Below are positions 1 to 5,330 of a stretch of 5,993 nucleotides of DNA, piece by piece (the first letter of the stretch is position 1; the number at the start of each line of letters is the position of its first letter). The stretch is from Verrucomicrobiales bacterium (lineage in GTDB: Bacteria; Verrucomicrobiota; Verrucomicrobiia; Verrucomicrobiales; Akkermansiaceae), in the NCBI GenBank assembly GCA_003483645.1, contig DMYM01000347.1:1-5993 (forward strand). Reading direction: 5' to 3'. Under the pieces are notes generated by a model. That model did not search any database. It was not told where the DNA came from and was given only the letters and a program-made list of their open reading frames with translations. The translations under genes were made by a program, and so were the position numbers.

Positions 1-640
1 CCGCCGCCTCGGTCACCAGGGTGTTCAGGCCCCGCGCACCTTGGCTGCCCCCGAAGGAGAACACCACCGGTTGATCAACGGACAGGCCAAGACCTTCCCG
101 CGCTTCGGCTCTGGAGGGCAGGGTTCCAAACTCGCGGCGCACCGGGGTTCCGGTGACCTCCACTTCGCCTCCCGGGAAGTAGCTCCGTGCGGCCTCAAGT
201 CCCACCAGGATCTTACTGCACCACCTCGCCCCCATCCGGTTCGATTTCCCGGGGAGGGCATTGGAGTCGTGCAGGGCGGTGACCAGGCCCATCTTCTTTC
301 CGGCATAAACGGGAGGAAGTGATGTGAATCCGCCCATCCCGAGGACCACCTCCACGCGGTGTTCCCTAAGGAGCCTCTTCGACTGGCGAATCGTTCTCCA
401 GAGGCGCCAGAGAAAGGGCAGCATCTTCGGAGAAAGAGTCGGCGGTTTCGCGATGGCCGCAACGGTTCTGAATTCCAGGGTGCCATACTTGGCGGAGGCG
501 TCGGCATCCACCTTCTTTCGTGAGATGAGGAGGAGCGGCCGGTGCCCGCGACGCTTCAGTTCCTCCGCCACCGCAATGCCGGGAAAGAGATGTCCGCCGG
601 TCCCTCCACAGGCAATGACGACGGAAAGTTTCTGAGGCAC
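1..640 (-). CDS. murG: MurG, UDP-GlcNAc transferase that makes lipid II (N-terminal part, runs off the window)
   Basis: MurG transfers GlcNAc from UDP-GlcNAc to lipid I at the inner face of the cytoplasmic membrane, giving lipid II. I translated this by hand; 213 codons are visible and the frame is open at the left edge, against about 350-360 residues for a full MurG, so the rest of the donor-binding C-terminal domain is missing. Family motifs appear in order: the glycine-rich loop GGTGGH (residues 12-17), GMGGFTS (101-107), HDSN (124-127, where many MurGs have HEQN), GTPVR (164-168) and GGSQGAR (197-203), which opens the UDP-GlcNAc-binding domain. The start is GTG at 638-640. It is the only start codon in frame after the ftsW stop, which lies in the same frame 60 bases upstream. 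No good Shine-Dalgarno sequence precedes it; the nearest purine run, AAGG, lies about 18 bases away. Last visible gene of the operon; murC would be the usual next gene. Confidence 0.96.
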   Translation of the reverse strand, partial: MPQKLSVVIACGGTGGHLFPGIAVAEELKRRGHRPLLLISRKKVDADASAKYGTLEFRTVAAIAKPPTLSPKMLPFLWRLWRTIRQSKRLLREHRVEVVLGMGGFTSLPPVYAGKKMGLVTALHDSNALPGKSNRMGARWCSKILVGLEAARSYFPGGEVEVTGTPVRREFGTLPSRAEAREGLGLSVDQPVVFSFGGSQGARGLNTLVTEAA

Positions 641-676
641 GGAAATTGAAACTTTAGACCTTGGACTTGACTGGAG

Positions 677-692
677 AGCCGGGACCCGGGCT
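677..692 (-). other. Small GC-rich hairpin between ftsW and murG
   Basis: The 60-base gap between ftsW and murG holds a short inverted repeat. CCGG and CCGG flank a GTC loop, extended by an AG/CT pair across a single-base bulge, giving about six base pairs in all. No T-run follows on the transcribed strand, so it does not look like an intrinsic terminator. It could be an RNA processing or stability element, or chance in GC-rich DNA. Confidence 0.25.
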
Positions 693-700
693 TTGCCTCG

Positions 701-1852
701 CTAGATCTTCAGTGCGAGCTGCCTCTCCTTGATGACGGGCATCTCGGCACATTCGGCGTAATAGGCACGTCGGTGCAGACTGACAAGCAGGCCCACCGCC
801 GCAAGTGTAAAGATCAGATTGGTGCCCCCGTAGCTCACAAAAGGCAGTGGCAGACCGGTGTTGGGCAGGACACTGGTGACAACCCCGATGTTCATCAGGG
901 CCGGCAGGGTGATCACCACCGTGAGTCCAAGCCCCAGCAGCTTGCCGAACCGGTCGGATGCATGCAGCGCAATCGAGATTCCTGATGTGCTGATCAGAAC
1001 AAAGCAGAAAACGATTCCCAGGGTGCAGAGGAGGCCTAGTTCCTCGCCCGCCACCGGGAAGATGAAGTCGGTATGAGCCTCCGGCAGGTAGCCGTGCTTC
1101 TCGGCGCCGTTACCCAGACCCGCCCCCAGGAGTCCGCCCGATGCCAGAGCGAGCTTGGCCCGGTACTGCTGGTAGCCCGCCTTGCGCTGAACCTCCGGAT
1201 CATCAAGATTCAGCAGCGCTTCAAACTTCATACGTCGATAGGGGTCACTCTCCACCGCCTTGTAGAGCCCCAGAATCCCAACCACCGCGACCAGACTCAA
1301 TAGTGACACCCGGGTCCCGGCCGTAAACATCACGAGGAAACCCGCTCCGCCCAGGGCCACCGCGGTCCCCATGTCTTTCTCGAAGAAGATGAGCGCCACC
1401 GGGATTCCCAGCAATAGACCGGGCAGCACAAAGCCCCGCAGGAACGACCTGGCTTCCGCCTGGTGCTGCGCAAACCACGCTGCCAGTGCGATGATCACTA
1501 CCAGCTTGGCCACCTCCGATGGCTGGAAGCGTCCGATCACGGGCGCCCAGATCCAGCGTGCTTCACCCTTCACCACCACCTGCACCCCCGGCACATAACA
1601 GAGCGTCAGGAGCACGCATCCTGCGATGAGGAGCGGCATCCATATCCTGCGCAGAATCCGGTAATCAATACATCCAGCCACCAGGGCCGCAAGAAGCCCT
1701 ACCCCGGTAAATATTCCCTGCCGCTTGACGAGCAAATAGGGATCCTCATCCATCCCGTATGCCCAGGCACTCGTGCTCGCGAGCATGATAAGCCCCAACG
1801 CTACCAGAACGGCAACGGAGATACAGAGGATGATGGCAGCGCGACGACCCAT
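701..1852 (-). CDS. ftsW: FtsW, SEDS-family septal peptidoglycan polymerase
   Basis: FtsW is a polytopic SEDS glycosyltransferase that polymerises lipid II into glycan strands at the septum together with a class B PBP. The 383-residue protein has the usual length and is almost entirely hydrophobic segments separated by short loops. Recognisable motifs in order are KGEARWIW (95-102, the usual NGxxRW site), FQPSEVAKL (109-117), EKDMGT (158-163, equivalent to QPDLGT), GLGNG (245-249), LPEAHTDFIF (256-265) with GEELG just after, and LPNTGLPLPFVSYGGTNL (329-346). Asp262 in the fourth extracellular loop is the likely counterpart of the essential SEDS aspartate. FtsW is preferred over RodA because of the dcw context, directly upstream of murG, and the PEAHTD and PLPFVSYGG signatures. 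The start is ATG at 1850-1852; an in-frame stop lies only 15 bases before it, so no longer start exists. The best purine tract is 19 bases upstream, which is unusually far. The stop is TAG. Confidence 0.96.
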   Translation of the reverse strand: MGRRAAIILCISVAVLVALGLIMLASTSAWAYGMDEDPYLLVKRQGIFTGVGLLAALVAGCIDYRILRRIWMPLLIAGCVLLTLCYVPGVQVVVKGEARWIWAPVIGRFQPSEVAKLVVIIALAAWFAQHQAEARSFLRGFVLPGLLLGIPVALIFFEKDMGTAVALGGAGFLVMFTAGTRVSLLSLVAVVGILGLYKAVESDPYRRMKFEALLNLDDPEVQRKAGYQQYRAKLALASGGLLGAGLGNGAEKHGYLPEAHTDFIFPVAGEELGLLCTLGIVFCFVLISTSGISIALHASDRFGKLLGLGLTVVITLPALMNIGVVTSVLPNTGLPLPFVSYGGTNLIFTLAAVGLLVSLHRRAYYAECAEMPVIKERQLALKI

Positions 1853-1871
1853 GGTGACAGGTTGGCGTCAT

Positions 1872-1881
1872 TCCTTCCCTC
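1872..1881 (-). promoter_or_regulatory. Purine-rich ribosome-binding-like tract upstream of ftsW
   Basis: GAGGGAAGGA overlaps the stop codon of the LysM gene. It lies 19 bases from the ftsW ATG, beyond ideal spacing. It is about five bases (counting from GAGGG) from an out-of-frame ATG at 1869-1871. It may load ribosomes that reach ftsW by sliding or re-initiation, or it may serve the small overlapping reading frame described in the findings. Confidence 0.35.
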
Positions 1882-2737
1882 AGCGGGTCGGAATGCGGAG
1901 TTTCATGTTCACCTGCAGTCTCCGCGCATCCTTGATTTCATTGGCTTCCAGAAGCGCCTGAACCGATACATCATGCTGCTGTGCAATCCGCCAGGCAGTA
2001 TCGCCGCTCTTTACGGCATAGATCCTGGCTGAGGAGCCCTGCTCAAGAGCCTGAACCTGTCTGGAAGCCGCCGGAACCGGGTCTCCGGCCTGCAGGCGGG
2101 AGGGCGGCGCCGCTTGATCCCGGCTCACCCTGACGGTCGAGGAAGCGGCCCCTTCCACCCCGGACTGGGTTACGCTCGGCTTCACCACCGCGGCCACCTG
2201 GTTGATCGGCGTAACTGATGGTTCCGAAGCATCGGGAACGGGATCCAGATTACCGGATGCAGCCTCCGCCGTGGGCGCAATCCTGTTGGTGGGAATGCGC
2301 AGGATAGCGCCGGGATCCAGTCCCTTGCCATTGTTGAGATCGCGCAGTTCCTGCACATCAACACTCTTCAACCGGGCGATCCGATCATAGGTATCGCCCG
2401 TCGAGACAAAGTAGAAGGTCTCGCCGCCCTTGGCGGCGGTCGCCGGTTCCTTGTCCTGCGTGGCGAAATCCGAGGTCGCATTTTTCGACCCACTGCCCGT
2501 CGCCACGGCGTCATCGTCCGTCACCCGGTTGTGAATGAAGATGGCGGCAATGGCGGCCACATGAAGGACGAGGATCACCAGGAGGGCTCTTGCCACGCCA
2601 AGGTTGGGAACTTCGGAAGCCAGGTCGGCGCTGGCGGCCACCCGTTGCTTCTTCCGTCGGCGAATCCTAGAATGGAACACAAACAGGCTTCCTCCGCCCG
2701 TCGGAAGTCTTTTTTTCTGGAACGATTGCCTTTTCAT
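1880..2737 (-). CDS. Membrane-anchored protein with two LysM domains (NlpD-like position in the dcw cluster)
   Basis: This is a predicted single-pass inner-membrane protein whose outer part should bind peptidoglycan glycan chains. Read as 285 residues, it has a strongly basic cytoplasmic tail (about 1-45, with RIRRRKKQR at 24-32), one hydrophobic segment (about 46-68) and a short linker. LysM 1 follows at about 107-149 (FVSTGDTYDRIA, ending LRIP), then a Pro/Ala/Ser/Val-rich low-complexity spacer (about 150-238), then LysM 2 at 239-283 (YAVKSGDTAWRIA, ending LRIP) at the very C-terminus. The positive-inside rule puts the LysM domains in the periplasm. No M23 peptidase, amidase, lipobox or other catalytic domain is present. 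It lies between murD (32 bases upstream) and ftsW (27 bases downstream), which suggests work at the septal wall, perhaps as a scaffold or hydrolase activator; that is inference. The ATG at 2735-2737 lacks a Shine-Dalgarno sequence. A GTG at 2678-2680 has an excellent one and would give 266 residues that keep the basic tail, membrane segment and both domains. Confidence 0.9.
   Translation of the reverse strand: MKRQSFQKKRLPTGGGSLFVFHSRIRRRKKQRVAASADLASEVPNLGVARALLVILVLHVAAIAAIFIHNRVTDDDAVATGSGSKNATSDFATQDKEPATAAKGGETFYFVSTGDTYDRIARLKSVDVQELRDLNNGKGLDPGAILRIPTNRIAPTAEAASGNLDPVPDASEPSVTPINQVAAVVKPSVTQSGVEGAASSTVRVSRDQAAPPSRLQAGDPVPAASRQVQALEQGSSARIYAVKSGDTAWRIAQQHDVSVQALLEANEIKDARRLQVNMKLRIPTR
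2689..2695 (-). promoter_or_regulatory. Strong Shine-Dalgarno sequence for an internal GTG start of the LysM gene
   Basis: GGAGGAA reads on the minus strand here, eight bases before a GTG (2678-2680) that is codon 20 of the longer LysM reading frame. It is the best ribosome-binding site seen at any candidate start in the window. It also encodes Gly-Gly-Ser of the longer form, so coincidence is possible. It makes the shorter 266-residue product a serious alternative. Confidence 0.45.
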
Positions 2738-2770
2738 CTGGGGTGTTTGTTATCGGTTGAATTACGGACC

Positions 2771-4078
2771 TCACTTGAGGGCCTGCACAGTAGCCCGGAA
2801 CGTGTCACCGCGTTCCTCATAGCCGGAAAACATGTCAAAGGAGGAAGTGCCGGGAGAAAAGAGGACCGTGCTCCCGTGGGGGGCCGCATTCCGCGCGATG
2901 CCTACCGCTTCCTCCAGGCTCTCGGCCACCCGGGTGGTCACCGCCTGCGAAAAGATGGCAGCCAATCGATCCCGGATCTCGCCAAAGACCACTGCCGTCT
3001 CCACTGACTTTTCCAGGTGCGGCAGGAGCGGTTCGTAGTCCAGTCCCTTCTCTTTTCCGCCCGCAATGAGAATAGTGGGCCGATCCTGGGAGAGGAGGGC
3101 GGCTTCCAGGGCATGCAGGTTGGTCGCTTTGGAGTCATTGATATACTCCACTCCATCGAGGGTTCGGATCAGTTCGCAACGGTGCAATGGAGGGGCATAC
3201 CCGGCCAACGCCTCCGACGCCGCTTCACGTGAGACCCCCAGGGCCTGTACAGCCGCCACCGCGGCCATCACATTCTCGGCATTGTGAACACCCCGCAGGC
3301 GGGTTGTGTAAAGGTTCAGGATCGTGCTTCCGCCCGAAACGATGGAGGTTCCCTGCAACTCATAATCGCCGCCAGCCTCCGTGCCGGAGAAACTGACGCG
3401 TTGCGCGACAAGGTCTCCCACTTCTTCCCCGAGACGCACCACTGCGGTGTCCCCGGATCTCTGGTTCTTGAAGATGCGCCGCTTGGCTGCATGATATTCT
3501 CCCACGCTCCGGTAGCGATCCATGTGATCGGAAGAAAAATTGAGCCAGACCGCCACATCGGGACGGAAGGTCTCAATGGTCTCGAGTTGGAAGGAGGACA
3601 GCTCCAGGGAGACCGCCTCCGGGTGATCGTTCCCCAGAACAACGTCGGCAAACGGGCGGCCGTAATTGCCACATGCTTCACAGCTCATCCCTTCGGCCCT
3701 TACCATGCGCTGCACCAACTCGGTGGTGGTGGTCTTCCCGTTGGTGCCCGTGATACCCACCACGCGCCCTTCATAGAATCGCGCGGCCAACTCGGTCTCC
3801 CCTATGAATTTTCCGGCTCCCCGGGCAAAGGATTGCGCGAACTCCCCTCCTGTTTCGATACCAGGACTGACCACCACCAGATCAGCCTCGCAGGCCCGAC
3901 CCGTCTCCGTGGTCGCCCCGGGATGACGGACAATTTCCTCCGCCACGCCCGCGAAGGCCTCGGAAGAGGCCGAATCGTAGAGGGTGACCGTCCCGCCCTG
4001 CCGCAACGCCAGCTGCGCGGCAGCCCGACCACTCCGGCCGACTCCCAGGATCGCAACTTTCTGACCAGCGAGATTCAT
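2771..4078 (-). CDS. murD: MurD, UDP-N-acetylmuramoyl-L-alanine:D-glutamate ligase
   Basis: MurD is the cytoplasmic ATP-dependent ligase that adds D-Glu to UDP-MurNAc-L-Ala. With the start at 4076-4078 the protein has 435 residues, matching the family (about 440), and begins MNLAGQKVAILGVGRSG, the typical N-terminal UDP-binding fold. The ATP-binding loop GTNGKTTTT lies at 111-119 and ELSSFQLE at 159-166. SSDHMDRY is at 182-189, with YHAAKRRIF after it; Lys199 there is the expected carbamylated lysine. HNAEN lies at 265-269, NDSKATN at 314-320 and the C-terminal SPGTSSFDMF at 408-417. All three Mur-ligase domains are intact. The frame is open a further 35 codons upstream to an ATG at 4181-4183, but that extension lies inside mraY, adds no family sequence and is rejected. 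The chosen ATG is four bases after the mraY stop without a clear Shine-Dalgarno sequence, which suggests translational coupling to mraY. The stop is TGA. Confidence 0.97.
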   Translation of the reverse strand: MNLAGQKVAILGVGRSGRAAAQLALRQGGTVTLYDSASSEAFAGVAEEIVRHPGATTETGRACEADLVVVSPGIETGGEFAQSFARGAGKFIGETELAARFYEGRVVGITGTNGKTTTTELVQRMVRAEGMSCEACGNYGRPFADVVLGNDHPEAVSLELSSFQLETIETFRPDVAVWLNFSSDHMDRYRSVGEYHAAKRRIFKNQRSGDTAVVRLGEEVGDLVAQRVSFSGTEAGGDYELQGTSIVSGGSTILNLYTTRLRGVHNAENVMAAVAAVQALGVSREAASEALAGYAPPLHRCELIRTLDGVEYINDSKATNLHALEAALLSQDRPTILIAGGKEKGLDYEPLLPHLEKSVETAVVFGEIRDRLAAIFSQAVTTRVAESLEEAVGIARNAAPHGSTVLFSPGTSSFDMFSGYEERGDTFRATVQALK

Positions 4079-4082
4079 TTCG

Positions 4083-5330
4083 TCAAAGTATCTTGAGAAG
4101 CCCCAGACCCGCCATGGCGAGCACAATGGAGACAATCCAGAAGCGGATGATGACCTGACTTTCATGCCAGCCTCGCAATTCAAAATGATGGTGAACGGGA
4201 GCCATCGCGAAGATGCGTTTTCCTCGCAACTTGAAGCTGCCTACCTGAAGGATGACGGAGAGAGCTTCTACCACGAACACTCCACCGATGATGACAAGGA
4301 GAAGTTCCTGCTTGATACAGATCGCGGCGGTAGCCAGCGCGCCACCGATGGCAAGCGAACCCGTATCCCCCATGAAGACCTTGGCGGGGTGGCAATTCCA
4401 CCAGAGGAATCCCATCCCGGCCCCTACCAGTGCCATAAGGACCACCGTGAGTTCCCCCAGCAACGGATGAAACGGGATGTGCAGATACTCCAGGCCGATC
4501 AGGCGGCCCGCCAGATAAGCTATTACGGCGTAGGCCAGAGAAACCGTGATGGTGCAACCGGTGGCCAGTCCGTCGAGCCCATCGGTAAGATTCACCGCAT
4601 TAGAACAACCCGTGATGATGATCATGAAGAAAGGAATGGCAAGCCAGGAGAGGTTGAGGAAAGGCTTTCGCATCAACGGGAAACTGATCTCGCTGACCTT
4701 GAAGTGCTGCACCACCGGTTCGGAGACTTCGGTCCCTGCATCCGTGCGCACCCCATCCGAAACTTCAAGAAAGTAACCCTGCCTCTCCTCCATCACCTTG
4801 CTGTCACTAAGTCCGAAGCCGGAAACCTCGGGCTTGAAGAAGAGGAAGCAGGCCGCCAGACCACCGATCATAAACTGCCAGAAAAGCTTCTGCCACGCAC
4901 TGATGCCTTCTGAGTTCTTACGGACCACCTTGTTGTAGTCATCCATGAATCCCAGCAATCCGAGAGCAAGCATCACACAGCAGGTGACTGCAACGAAGGG
5001 ATTGAGCGCACGGCCACACAGAAGCACTGCCACGAGAACTGCTCCAAGGATGAGCACACCTCCCATGGTGGGGGTGCCCGCTTTGTCGCCATGCAATTCC
5101 GCCAACTTGTGCACTTCCTCCGCACTGCGGATGGGTTGGCCTACCTTGAGCGAGATGAGCTTGCGGATTACCCTCGGCCCAAAGATGAGAATGACGAGGA
5201 AGGACAGGATGGTAGCGAGTCCCGCCCGGACCGTGATATACTGGAGGATATTGAGGAAGCTGAATGGATCCGCCCAACCCGCACCGGAGGCACGGGCTTG
5301 TTCCCATTGTTCGTAAAGCCAGTAAAACAT
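4083..5330 (-). CDS. mraY: MraY, phospho-MurNAc-pentapeptide translocase, with an expanded periplasmic loop
   Basis: MraY is the integral membrane enzyme that moves phospho-MurNAc-pentapeptide from UDP to undecaprenyl phosphate, giving lipid I. Its signatures are complete: GTPTMGG (85-91), FMDDYNKV (128-135) with the Asp130-Asp131 pair, NLTDGLDGLATG (247-258), FMGDTGSLAIGG (319-330) with the metal-site Asp322, and the histidine motif APVHHHFELRGW (377-388). At 415 residues it is about 55 longer than the E. coli enzyme. About 14 of the extra residues precede the first membrane segments. About 40 lie between FMDDY and NLTDG, at residues 171-217, in a stretch of mixed, mostly acidic polar residues that should face the periplasm. 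The start ATG shares its A with the murF stop (TGATG), so translation is probably coupled to murF. No strong Shine-Dalgarno sequence is visible. The N-terminus MFYWLYE resembles that of other MraYs, which supports this start. Confidence 0.97.
   Translation of the reverse strand: MFYWLYEQWEQARASGAGWADPFSFLNILQYITVRAGLATILSFLVILIFGPRVIRKLISLKVGQPIRSAEEVHKLAELHGDKAGTPTMGGVLILGAVLVAVLLCGRALNPFVAVTCCVMLALGLLGFMDDYNKVVRKNSEGISAWQKLFWQFMIGGLAACFLFFKPEVSGFGLSDSKVMEERQGYFLEVSDGVRTDAGTEVSEPVVQHFKVSEISFPLMRKPFLNLSWLAIPFFMIIITGCSNAVNLTDGLDGLATGCTITVSLAYAVIAYLAGRLIGLEYLHIPFHPLLGELTVVLMALVGAGMGFLWWNCHPAKVFMGDTGSLAIGGALATAAICIKQELLLVIIGGVFVVEALSVILQVGSFKLRGKRIFAMAPVHHHFELRGWHESQVIIRFWIVSIVLAMAGLGLLKIL

Noticed and set aside
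25..507. A 160-codon minus-strand open frame overlapping murG
   Set aside because: It is in another frame than murG, whose motifs are clear; the translation is Arg/Pro/Ser-rich shadow sequence.
1463..2032. A 189-codon plus-strand open frame spanning ftsW and the end of the LysM gene
   Set aside because: It crosses two well-supported genes in antisense and has no recognisable domain or ribosome-binding site.
3723..3735. A short GGT triplet repeat
   Set aside because: It is the reverse of consecutive Thr codons in the conserved MurD ATP-binding loop and is explained by coding.
3284..4096. A 270-codon plus-strand open frame opposite murD
   Set aside because: It is antisense to an intact, motif-complete murD. 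Its translation is low in coherence, and such frames are common opposite GC-rich genes.
4079..4183. A 35-codon N-terminal extension of MurD, starting at the ATG at 4181-4183
   Set aside because: It lies wholly inside the 3' end of mraY, is not hydrophobic or family-like, and the downstream ATG gives the normal MurD N-terminus and length.
4164..4913. A 249-codon plus-strand open frame opposite mraY
   Set aside because: It is antisense to mraY and its charged, repetitive composition is what results from reading hydrophobic codons on the other strand.
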